Below the pieces are notes generated by a model. The model did no database searches. It was not told where the DNA came from and worked only from the letters and a program-made list of their open reading frames with translations. From Candidatus Azobacteroides sp. (GTDB lineage Bacteria; Bacteroidota; Bacteroidia; Bacteroidales; WRGA01), in NCBI GenBank assembly GCA_021201815.1, contig JAJQEC010000148.1, positions 1 through 38,913 on the forward strand: a DNA stretch of 38,913 nt, read 5' to 3'. The position numbers and the translations under genes were made by a program. This document shows, in pieces, positions 17,946 through 25,926 of the stretch. How positions within the stretch are numbered: the stretch's first letter is position 1; each line of letters opens with the position of its first letter.

Positions 17946-18302
17946 TTACCTTTTACCTTTCAATGTATATACCGTAAAAGTCCCTAAACACAACATAACG
18001 TAGACCATCATTTCCTGTCTTCCCAGGGGAACTTTCTGCGGTGGGTCAGTAACGCCCGGAGGAGGAGCGGAAAGGGAAGGGTCTTCCTCGTCATTGAATA
18101 ACAAGCTGCCCTCCTGTTTAACAGAAGAAAACAATCGGTTTCCTTTCCCCTCTTGCTCTTCTTTCACATCCGGCCTCCCACCTGCCCATATATCTCCGGA
18201 AGAACGGACCCTCCCGATGGATTTTCCTTCTGCTGTGTATCCGTACATACCATAAAACGGAGATAGCAGAAGAAATACACATACGATTATTTTACCTCTC
18301 AT
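17946..18302 (-). CDS. Cassette B small protein with Pro-rich motif and C-terminal membrane helix
   Basis: This 118-aa protein has a signal peptide (about 1-22), a charged middle, SLSAPPPGVTDPPQK (77-90), VPLG, one hydrophobic helix (about 97-113) and the very short basic end KGKR. It aligns without gaps to the first ~115 residues of the copy A protein at 10614-11015. The shorter end makes the tail look even more like a cleavable or anchoring sorting signal: motif, helix, then a few basic residues. It is the third gene of cassette B, 42 bp after the 288-aa gene. The function is unknown. Confidence 0.75.
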   Translation of the reverse strand: MRGKIIVCVFLLLSPFYGMYGYTAEGKSIGRVRSSGDIWAGGRPDVKEEQEGKGNRLFSSVKQEGSLLFNDEEDPSLSAPPPGVTDPPQKVPLGRQEMMVYVMLCLGTFTVYTLKGKR

Positions 18303-18344
18303 AAAAATTGTTTTATCTTTAATGAATGAAAGAACATGCTTTCT

Positions 18345-19211
18345 TTATTTGATAAATCTCATTACTTCTTTCTTCCCATCTGCTGTTTCCCCGTGGACAA
18401 TATATATCCCCGGCGCAAGCTCTGAAATAGAAAGTTGTTTTGTGTCCTTCCCTTCCTTTACCAATATACCGGAAAGGGAATACAACCTGATTCTACAGGC
18501 TGTGCTGGCAGTAATGACGTCTTCGGAAGCCGACAATTCCAGGGAGGTGGCTTTGACCCCTTCCATAGCGGTTGAAATATAACTCATAATCACTTTCAGC
18601 TCTTTAATGGTTACCCCTCCCGAAGCCCCGTTGTATTGCAGTCCTGCAAAATTATTGCTGCTTACCAGGCGGATGCTTTTGATTTCTTTACCGGCAGGGG
18701 ACACCAGGCTGTAACCGGTGCATCTTCCTGAAAGGAAAGTGGCCATCTCCCCATCCTGATACCCGGTCCCGTCTGTTTCGGTGCTGAATCCGGCTGTAAA
18801 CACATTGCCGCTGCTGGTTGTACCTGTGCCTGTCAGTTCTACGGCTTGCAGCCTGGCATCCCCTGTCACGGTGATGTCAATCCAGGTGGAACCATCCTCA
18901 TATCCTGTCATTCCATTAAAAATCCCTTCCATCTTCCACACCGGGAAACTTCCGGAATTAGGCATGCTTAACCCGCACCCGTTGTGCGTCCAGCTAAACT
19001 GCTGATAGACCGTTGTGATAGCTCCCCCGGATAAGTCAAAAGCCGTAATAAGCCCATCGTTATAGGAGAGGTGGAAACCAGAAGCGGTAATCCCGCTTAT
19101 ATCCGTCAGGTCTATCTCCACTTCCTGGGTAGTAGCATAAGCATTTACTGTTGCTGTGATACAGGCGATGACCATACAGATTGCAATGAACGTGTTACTT
19201 TTCCTTCTCAT
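18345..19211 (-). CDS. Cassette B 288-aa secreted protein with T9SS sorting domain
   Basis: The protein has 288 aa from the start MRRKSNTF, which opens the signal peptide and gives the same length as copy A; 11 upstream codons are ignored. The body has FSWTHNGCGLSMPNS, FPVWKMEGIFNGMTGYEDG, DITVTGDARLQAVELTGTG and SSNNFAGLQYNGASGGVT. The last ~65 residues form a T9SS type-A domain (CRIRLYSLSGILVKE, LAPGIYIVHGE, EVMRFIK). Identity to copy A is high throughout the body and falls in the linker before the T9SS tail. It sits 65 bp below the giant gene and 42 bp above the small protein gene. Confidence 0.82.
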   Translation of the reverse strand: MRRKSNTFIAICMVIACITATVNAYATTQEVEIDLTDISGITASGFHLSYNDGLITAFDLSGGAITTVYQQFSWTHNGCGLSMPNSGSFPVWKMEGIFNGMTGYEDGSTWIDITVTGDARLQAVELTGTGTTSSGNVFTAGFSTETDGTGYQDGEMATFLSGRCTGYSLVSPAGKEIKSIRLVSSNNFAGLQYNGASGGVTIKELKVIMSYISTAMEGVKATSLELSASEDVITASTACRIRLYSLSGILVKEGKDTKQLSISELAPGIYIVHGETADGKKEVMRFIK

Positions 19212-19276
19212 TTGAATATTGTTTTTAGTTTGTTTGTTATACATTTATTTATGTTTGCCGGGCATCTCTTTTTTCC

Positions 19277-22200
19277 TTAATAATATACTTTAAATACGCG
19301 GCTGCAGCTCCGGGTATTAGCCCGTACCAGGTAAAATCCTTCTGCCGTAGCCGAAGGTTGGATGGATACTTCGGAATTGCCACTGGTAGTACTTTTGAAG
19401 AGAATCCGGCCATGCAGGTCCGTTACCACTATTTCTTCTATGTTTTCCCCGGCCATACTTTTCAAATACAATGTGTTCCCCTGCCGGTGAAGACAAATAT
19501 TGCTTTCATTGTTTATAACCGGATCCATTGAAGTGCCCTTACGCAGGATGGTGAGATAGAACCGGTCGTTTAAGAACGCCTCCTGGTGTTGTTTTTCAAA
19601 CTCGTACCAGGGCTGCTCTGACAACTTTATGTTTTCTGTGAAAAAGCCCCCTTCTTTGTCCACCAGGTACAGGTCATAGCGGGCCGATATATCCTCCATC
19701 CCCTCAAAGGACAGGCGCACCGTCCCTTTTTGCAGGGTACTTATACCGATCGGAATGCTGATCCCTTCCTGCGGTATGCTTTGCACATCCAGCAGGGATC
19801 CATCCCCGGAGAGAGTGTAAATACTGACCGGGTAGGGATAATCCGTTATAATGTTTCCCTGCTTGTCCACCTGGAAAGAAAGGTTTTCTTTAAGCAATAC
19901 CTTTAACACGTTCCCTTCCCCGTTGAGTGTGTTTCCGGGGTCAAGGAGCAGGACGGTACGGTTGGTATGCCCGTTTATGGCCACATCTATATAAAGGGGT
20001 TGTATGCCTGGCCCGGCAGCAGCCCGTAGTTTTACTCCGGCACCGGAGGCCACATGGGAGACATGGGTGGAGAGTGAATTGAAAGCAGCGGTACTTTCTA
20101 TCAGGACACTCTGCATCGGGGCGATGTATTCATCCAGGGGCGGGTTGGCAGTGGTAATGGTAATGGAAGGATCATTGGTAGCCCCTGTGCCGTACTGGAA
20201 ATAGGTGCTGAAGTTTTGTCCTGTGCCATCCAGTACCTGGTAGTAATTCTTTATAGGGTTGGCAGCCTGGAAGGATGCAAAATCCCAGTGTGCCATAAAG
20301 GGGTTCCCCACAATCACTTTTGTATTGGCAGCCGACACGGCCACCGGCAGGGTAATCTCCCCGGTTGCCTTGTTCCACACGCCTTCCTCTTCATAGATAA
20401 AGCGGTGATGGATATCCCTTGTGGAGGGATGTGTGTGGAGTACATTTCCCTCCCAGCTGTAAATCAGGTACCCCGTATCATACTTCGGGAAAGAAAACAG
20501 GGTGGGGGTGTGGATGCTTAAGTCCGGTTGCTTGTCGTCCACCCATACGGCAAATCCCATTCCTGCATTAAACTTTATGCCCGGGGTATTGAAAGTCCCA
20601 GTCCATTGCCCTTCGACATAATTGTTGCTCTGTGGGTTGCTCCGACCGAAGAATGCGGTGTAAATATACACATCATCCAGGTGCGGATTGGGATTGTGCA
20701 CATAATAATCCCCCGGATAGAAATCCCCGAGTGGGGCGGCAAGCATATACCACCGGTTGCTCATCAGTTCCTGGCTGACATAAGCGCGGTCATAATCCAG
20801 GCTGTCGGTACGGATTACTTCCCCTCCGTGTTCAAAAGTAATATTGGCACACTGTGATTTTACATATTCATAATAGGTAGTGGAAGATGGGGAAAGGTCA
20901 GGATAGACCATCAATCCATCCGGTATCAGTACGTTGGTACATTTGCGCGGTATCTTCGAAGAAGGATATACCGGGTCATAAGGATCCGTTTCAGTCGGGT
21001 CCAGCCAGTTTCCGTGGTTATGCCAGTCGGCACTTTGCGCCCCTGTCCAGATCAGGGTATCGGGAGTCAGGTACACGCAAACCGAATCCAGGTCCGAACT
21101 CAGCGGGTCACCGTTCTGGTCTAAGAGCAATAGGTAGAATTTTTCCACAACCTCCCCGTTTTTGGTAATTTCCAAAGTTTCCCCGCCAGTCCCTATCCGG
21201 TACTCCCCTCCATCGGCGGAAGAAATCCAGGAATTTTCGTTCAGGGGTCCATCATAGCTTCCGGTACCTTCATCATAAGTAAACCAGAGGTAGGTGTAAA
21301 TCCCCTGCGGATATAGCTGGATGAGTTCGGTACTTCCTTTGCACATAATGCGTTCATCCGGGGAAAACATTTTTCCCCGTGTGTAGTTATTTGCCGTCAG
21401 GCATTCATCAAAGAAGAACACCCCTTCCTTTTCGTTGAGCCTGATTTCAAAACCCTTGTAATCATTTTGTGGGGTATAGGGAAAGGAAAACGTTATTTCC
21501 AGTTGCCGGTTAGGGGCTATTACCGTATCTGTTTCCTGCGTATACAAATATACATAACTGTCATCGTCTTTTACTGCATAAACAGAGATATATAACGGGG
21601 AAGTAGTAGGGGCATTGCCTTCATTCACGGTAAAAACCGTTACCTCTACTTTCCCTTCTGCAGGTTTATAAATCGTACTTGCCGGATATCCGAACACAAA
21701 AGAAATATCGGGCGCCAGGTGTAAGGGCTCTCCTTCGTTATTGAGTTCGGTTGCCTGCTGCAGGAAGTTATTATATGGTCGGTGTCGTTTCCCTGTTTTG
21801 GTTACAAACTCGGTTACCGGGCTTAGCGGGTAGCGGGGAACAGTAAGGTCTTCATTGATATGGACCGGGTTGAAGGCATACTGGTTCCATACCTTCCGGG
21901 CAGGAGCCCAGGGGCTCTCATCAGGGAATTCGGACTTAAAAACCCATAAACATCCGCGATGTCCGTTGGTGCCAGCAATGTCACCATGTGCTCCGACGAT
22001 CATTATTTCCGCCTGTCCGTCTCCGTCCACATCAGCGATTACAGGATATTCTGTTCTGGTTCCCGATATACAATTAAACTGGGCAAGGTTATATACAATA
22101 GTATCCTGGCCTGTAATGTGGCTTTTTAAACTTCCGTTAATAATTCGGAGATGTCTCTCATCTCTGTACACCAGTTCCGAAATCCCATCCTGGTTAAAGT

Positions 22201-23707
22201 CAAATAGGGTAATGCCGGTATTTCCGGAATTATCCGTATGGTCCAGCCGCCAGAATTCTTGCAGGACAGGATTGCCCGGCACGTATTTGTAAGCCAGTAT
22301 CAGCCTGATACCAGCCGGAGTCGTAGAGGTGTCCTTATTTTTAATGATAACAATTTCCGGAAAGCCATCCCCGTCGATGTCACCGACGAAAGGATAACTG
22401 CTTTCCCCTGCGTCCGGAATATATTTGGAGGCTTTTATCACCCCTGTTTCCGGATCAGCAATATAAAGAAAAGTGTATTCCGCAGATGCGAAGTTAAGTT
22501 TGCCTATCAGATCCGGTTTTCCGTCATTATCCATGTCTACGGCAGACATTGACCCTCCGTCAACAAGTGTTGGTAAAGTGGCGGGCGCATCCGGGTCAGT
22601 GGGTTCCACTGCCGGTATAATCTTACGGACAAGGGTCATCGTACTCAAATCCGAACTGATTGAATAAATGTAATTCCCGTTAATTATATTCATATTTCCG
22701 GTGCCGTAAAGGTCTGCCACAACCGGTATGCTGAGATTATATCCCGTAGCAAGTTCAACAGGCGCGGCACAAAGCAGTTGCCCGGTTACCGAGTCAAACA
22801 CTTTTCCACAGCAAAGAACTTCCGGAATTCCATCATGGTTTAAATCGGAAAAAACCGGGGAGCCATACTCTTGGGAATTGCTTACGGAATGATAAGTATC
22901 ACTACTGGTCCATATCAGGTCCCCGTTGTAATTATAGGCCCGGAGATATAAATCCCCTTCCGCTACCACAATCAAGGTCGAATCCTTTTCATTGATCCGG
23001 GTTTTAACAATTCCGTATTTAGTATAAAAATTCCAGCTATATCTTTTTACCGTATTGATTATCCGGGGCGGAGCAGACAGGTCATCCCCCTTATAAATCG
23101 CAATCTGTGGAGAATGACGGTATACTCCATCCATTGTTCCATCTACCGGATTCATGCATACAAGTATTTCAGGAATACTGTCTCCGTCAATGTCCCCGCA
23201 AATTGCGTTCTGATATGGAGACAAATTAATCTCATTTGTCCGGGTGTCTTTTATTCCCCATACCTGCGTAGGAGGTGTTGCTGTACATACATCTGTATAC
23301 AAATTATCCGGCTGGCTGCTTACGTTGATATATACCCAGGCGGTTTTGGTTTCCCCGAGTTTGGGGGCATAGACGGAGTATTGCAGGGAATCACGTCCCC
23401 AAAAACCATCCTGCGGCGTGTAATGGACCAGGTTCATCATACCTTCTACAGAGACCGTTCCCGGCTTGGCATGCTGCGGATTGACGGTAATGGCTACCGT
23501 TACTTCCGACCAGTGGCAGGTTCCCAGTTCATCATTGGAGAGCACATTCCAGCGGGCACTTCCAGCGGGTTCCACAAATACATTATCCACATGCGGCTGG
23601 AATAGTTGTGCCCGCACAGTCACTGCCAGAAAGAAAAAAATCACCAGACAGCCGATGCTTCTTTTTGCCGGAAGCGGGCTGATAAGATAAAAGTAGTTTC
23701 TTCTCAT
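19277..23707 (-). CDS. Cassette B giant FG-GAP/VCBS-repeat T9SS protein
   Basis: This 1476-aa protein is the partner of the 1481-aa copy A protein and shares the whole layout: a signal peptide (to about residue 34), a cadherin/Big-like domain (SNDELG, YTPQDGFWGRDSL), six FG-GAP calcium motifs (GDIDGDSIPE near 175, then SDLNHDGIPE, VDMDNDGKPD, GDIDGDGFPE, FDFNQDGISE, ADVDGDGQAE), the TLIWTGAQSADWHNHGNW segment, and a T9SS type-A tail (EIVVTDLHGRILFK, GFYLVR, RVFKVYY). The first motif carries Ser in place of the usual Gly. Codon use is visibly more GC-rich than in copy A. It is the first gene of operon B. Confidence 0.88.
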   Translation of the reverse strand: MRRNYFYLISPLPAKRSIGCLVIFFFLAVTVRAQLFQPHVDNVFVEPAGSARWNVLSNDELGTCHWSEVTVAITVNPQHAKPGTVSVEGMMNLVHYTPQDGFWGRDSLQYSVYAPKLGETKTAWVYINVSSQPDNLYTDVCTATPPTQVWGIKDTRTNEINLSPYQNAICGDIDGDSIPEILVCMNPVDGTMDGVYRHSPQIAIYKGDDLSAPPRIINTVKRYSWNFYTKYGIVKTRINEKDSTLIVVAEGDLYLRAYNYNGDLIWTSSDTYHSVSNSQEYGSPVFSDLNHDGIPEVLCCGKVFDSVTGQLLCAAPVELATGYNLSIPVVADLYGTGNMNIINGNYIYSISSDLSTMTLVRKIIPAVEPTDPDAPATLPTLVDGGSMSAVDMDNDGKPDLIGKLNFASAEYTFLYIADPETGVIKASKYIPDAGESSYPFVGDIDGDGFPEIVIIKNKDTSTTPAGIRLILAYKYVPGNPVLQEFWRLDHTDNSGNTGITLFDFNQDGISELVYRDERHLRIINGSLKSHITGQDTIVYNLAQFNCISGTRTEYPVIADVDGDGQAEIMIVGAHGDIAGTNGHRGCLWVFKSEFPDESPWAPARKVWNQYAFNPVHINEDLTVPRYPLSPVTEFVTKTGKRHRPYNNFLQQATELNNEGEPLHLAPDISFVFGYPASTIYKPAEGKVEVTVFTVNEGNAPTTSPLYISVYAVKDDDSYVYLYTQETDTVIAPNRQLEITFSFPYTPQNDYKGFEIRLNEKEGVFFFDECLTANNYTRGKMFSPDERIMCKGSTELIQLYPQGIYTYLWFTYDEGTGSYDGPLNENSWISSADGGEYRIGTGGETLEITKNGEVVEKFYLLLLDQNGDPLSSDLDSVCVYLTPDTLIWTGAQSADWHNHGNWLDPTETDPYDPVYPSSKIPRKCTNVLIPDGLMVYPDLSPSSTTYYEYVKSQCANITFEHGGEVIRTDSLDYDRAYVSQELMSNRWYMLAAPLGDFYPGDYYVHNPNPHLDDVYIYTAFFGRSNPQSNNYVEGQWTGTFNTPGIKFNAGMGFAVWVDDKQPDLSIHTPTLFSFPKYDTGYLIYSWEGNVLHTHPSTRDIHHRFIYEEEGVWNKATGEITLPVAVSAANTKVIVGNPFMAHWDFASFQAANPIKNYYQVLDGTGQNFSTYFQYGTGATNDPSITITTANPPLDEYIAPMQSVLIESTAAFNSLSTHVSHVASGAGVKLRAAAGPGIQPLYIDVAINGHTNRTVLLLDPGNTLNGEGNVLKVLLKENLSFQVDKQGNIITDYPYPVSIYTLSGDGSLLDVQSIPQEGISIPIGISTLQKGTVRLSFEGMEDISARYDLYLVDKEGGFFTENIKLSEQPWYEFEKQHQEAFLNDRFYLTILRKGTSMDPVINNESNICLHRQGNTLYLKSMAGENIEEIVVTDLHGRILFKSTTSGNSEVSIQPSATAEGFYLVRANTRSCSRVFKVYY

Positions 23708-23765
23708 CGTTATTATTTATTTTATTTAGCTGATTTTTAAAGTTTACGGGAAGCAGGATAAATGA

Positions 23766-23801
23766 AAACCGGACGGCATGGGAAACATGTCGGTCCGGTT
23801 T
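23766..23801 (-). promoter_or_regulatory. Covarying leader hairpin, copy B
   Basis: AAACCGGAC (23766-23774) pairs with GTCCGGTTT (23793-23801). An inner stem GGCATG pairs with CATGTC (one G-U pair) around GGAAA, with one unpaired base (23792) between the stems, as in copy A. It ends about 59 nt before the start codon. Confidence 0.55.
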
Positions 23802-24085
23802 ATACATGAAAACCCCGGAAGAAAAGCTCCCTGCTTTTCCCCAGGACAAAATAAATGAAGGGACAATATCCCATCGTGCCTCCACCAAGGTAAGGTATAT
23901 ATTAATTTGATAATGTGACAATGTGACAATGTGCCGGTTAAGCTGGCTTACCTGATCATTGAAAGAATGAATAGGGGATGTTATATCAGGTCCTTTCAGG
24001 AATAATTTGCTGAACAGATATATTCCTATGCGGAATAACATCAGAGAAATAAAGACCGGAATAAAAAAATAAGAAGGAAGATATT

Positions 24086-24114
24086 GCGTAATTAAAGAAG
24101 AATTAGTATTACGC
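24086..24114 (-). promoter_or_regulatory. Attenuator-like leader hairpin, copy B
   Basis: GCGTAAT (24086-24092) pairs with ATTACGC (24108-24114). On the minus strand a U-rich stretch (plus-strand A-run near 24063-24070) follows about 16 nt later. It lies shortly after the leader ORF stop, as in copy A. Confidence 0.4.
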
Positions 24115-24133
24115 GCACAGGTTAATGAATTAC

Positions 24134-24235
24134 TTAGTGAGTGATGCTCTCTCTCTCTAATAGAATTTGGTTAACTTCCAAATTATCAGAAGAAAAAGTG
24201 GTAGAATAAAACATATTTTCAAGAGAAAAATCCAT
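24134..24235 (-). CDS. Leader small ORF, copy B (33 aa)
   Basis: The ORF encodes 33 residues beginning MDFSLENMFYSTTF and continuing SSDNLEVNQILLERE, then SITH. It matches the 35-aa ORF of copy A up to the GA/CT repeat (24147-24158), after which the frame differs by one base. Whether it is translated is unknown; its place at the 5' end of the leader and before a hairpin is that of a leader peptide. Confidence 0.35.
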   Translation of the reverse strand: MDFSLENMFYSTTFSSDNLEVNQILLERESITH

Positions 24236-24298
24236 TAAGTCTTACCTGTTTTTAGGGATGTAATGAAATTGTTAATTGTATTAATTAAAAAGATGCTG

Positions 24299-24329
24299 CA
24301 AATTTAAGTAAATATTTTATAAAACCAAA
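24299..24329 (-). promoter_or_regulatory. Candidate promoter of cassette B
   Basis: On the minus strand the -33 element is TTTG and the -7 element is TAAATTTG with 19 nt between, a full match to the Bacteroidota sigma-ABfr promoter. The predicted start is near 24292, giving a leader of about 585 nt. Confidence 0.65.
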
Positions 24330-24523
24330 TCTTCTGTTTCGGTCCGGTTCTGATTTGAAGGGTTTGTCCGTTTTGTGAGCTTCCCGTAGTTTCCTGTGAG
24401 CGATAAAATTAAAGTATTTATAATAAATGTAGTTTTTTTGGAACAATACTTCGTTTGATATAAATGTGTCTTATAATAGAAAGTAAAGAAGAACTTTTTT
24501 TAAACGGGAAAAAATCATTTGGT

Positions 24524-24531
24524 TATATTTG
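24524..24531 (+). promoter_or_regulatory. Candidate -7 element of the acyltransferase gene
   Basis: TATATTTG matches TAnnTTTG, 77 nt before the start codon at 24609. No clear TTTG occurs at the -33 spacing; only a T-run (24495-24501) is near. Confidence 0.35.
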
Positions 24532-24608
24532 TGCCCATGTATCCCATATTCAAAGAATAGAGACAGATTTCAATTGTATGTAATAAGAAAAATAACCTAT
24601 CTGAAACC

Positions 24609-25673
24609 ATGGAAATAAAACACAGATTATTTGGTCCTGATCGATTAAGAGTGGTTGCATGTTATTTAGTGATACAAGTACATGCCGGAGAATTTTATTA
24701 TATCGGAGAGGAGGGGAATGTGCTTCCCGGATGCGGACCTTATTGGATTGCTCTTTTTAATTCGCTGGGAAGGGCTGCCATTCCACTTTTTATTATGATT
24801 ACCGGATATTTTGTCTTGCCTGTCAGGGATTCTCTGTCGGTATTTTTCAAAAAGCGTTTCACTCGGGTTGCTGTTCCATTTGTTGTATGGTGTATCCTGT
24901 ACGCGCTGTATGGGTTGGTAAAAGGAGAAGCTACAGTAGGGGAAACCGGACTGAATATCTTAAAAATTCCTGTGAATTACGGAACGGAAGTGGGCCATTT
25001 ATGGTATGTATATATGCTGATTGGTTTATATCTTGTCTTCCCCGTGATTTCTCCCTGGTTACAAATCGTTTCCTGTAAAGTGCTTACGTCTTATCTTCTT
25101 ATCTGGGGAGGTACCTTGTTATTACCCTATATCCATCAGGTTTTTCCCGAAGTATTAGGAGAATGTTTCTGGAATCAGACTCCTTTGTTATATTATTTCA
25201 GTGGACTATTGGGATATGCCGTCCTTGGTTTTTATATAAAGAAGTTCTGTACACAGCCTAAAACATCCTGCCGCTTATGGGGAATCCTTCTGCTTCTTTC
25301 CGGCTGGGTCGTAACAGCAGGGGTGTTTTATCATCGTATTTCCACGCAGGAATACGTCTGGGATCTGGAGTTATCCTGGGGATATGAAACGCTCAATGTC
25401 GCTTTTATGGCAATCGGATTATTCTTTTTACTGAAAGATATGTCTGCCGGGAATTCATGGATAAGCAAAAGTATCACCAGTATTTCCAATATGAGTTATG
25501 GAATGTATTTGGTACACATTATGGTATTAAACTTTTTTTATTGGGTATTTAATGGCCGGATTGAAGAAATCTGGCTGCTATTGTCGGTACTTTCTGTTTG
25601 TACCTTTGTCGTTTCTTATTTTATTATTCGTATTCTTTCTTATCTACCGAAAAGTAAATATATCATAGGATAA
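24609..25673 (+). CDS. Acyltransferase-3 family membrane protein
   Basis: The protein has 354 aa with about ten hydrophobic segments. The opening DRLRVVACYLVIQVHAGEF is the family's first helix with the conserved Arg and the catalytic-type His. RAAIPLFIMITGYF and KKRFTRVAVPFVVW are the next signature segments. These enzymes move acyl groups (often acetyl or succinyl) from acyl-CoA to sugars or other carriers at the inner membrane, commonly for O-antigen, exopolysaccharide or lipid modification. Nothing nearby names the acceptor. It stands alone on the plus strand, divergent from cassette B, and is followed by its own terminator. Confidence 0.88.
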   Translation: MEIKHRLFGPDRLRVVACYLVIQVHAGEFYYIGEEGNVLPGCGPYWIALFNSLGRAAIPLFIMITGYFVLPVRDSLSVFFKKRFTRVAVPFVVWCILYALYGLVKGEATVGETGLNILKIPVNYGTEVGHLWYVYMLIGLYLVFPVISPWLQIVSCKVLTSYLLIWGGTLLLPYIHQVFPEVLGECFWNQTPLLYYFSGLLGYAVLGFYIKKFCTQPKTSCRLWGILLLLSGWVVTAGVFYHRISTQEYVWDLELSWGYETLNVAFMAIGLFFLLKDMSAGNSWISKSITSISNMSYGMYLVHIMVLNFFYWVFNGRIEEIWLLLSVLSVCTFVVSYFIIRILSYLPKSKYIIG

Positions 25674-25693
25674 ACATAACTTTTTGAACGTTG

Positions 25694-25727
25694 AAAGTCA
25701 ATTGTTTTTGGAAAATAATTGACTTTT
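25694..25727 (+). terminator. Terminator of the acyltransferase gene
   Basis: AAAGTCAATT (25694-25703) pairs with AATTGACTTT (25717-25726) across a 13-nt loop, ending in a short T-run, 20 bp after the stop codon. Confidence 0.65.
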
Positions 25728-25926
25728 ATCTATAAAAAACAGGAAAGAATTATGGAAATCGGGAATAAAAAACATCTTATATGATGAATGGCCTGATGCA
25801 GCATTTTGTATATTGTTGCATTTATATAAAGAACCGGATGAGATAAAATCCGGGCCCTGCTTTTCAGAAAATATGGGAACAGGGAAAATGGCTGTTCGTA
25901 GTGTATGAATTTAAAAAGATAAAAGA

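Larger units (their letters stand above)
23708..24293 (-). other. Leader region of cassette B
   Basis: This ~585-nt stretch lies between the candidate promoter (24299-24329) and the giant gene. It has the same order as leader A: small ORF (24134-24235), GCGTAAT/ATTACGC hairpin (24086-24114) with a U-rich stretch after it, a spacer unlike that of copy A, a second shared block (about 23796-23916), and the covarying hairpin (23766-23801). A 152-codon ORF (23583-24041) overlaps it in a different frame from the giant gene and is judged non-coding. Confidence 0.6.

Noticed and set aside
23583-24041. 152-codon ORF across the start of the cassette B giant gene
   Set aside because: It overlaps the real gene in another frame, and its likeness to the copy A extension is explained by the shared leader DNA.
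24887-25078. Internal 63-aa ORF in the acyltransferase gene
   Set aside because: It is a frame shadow of a well-supported gene.
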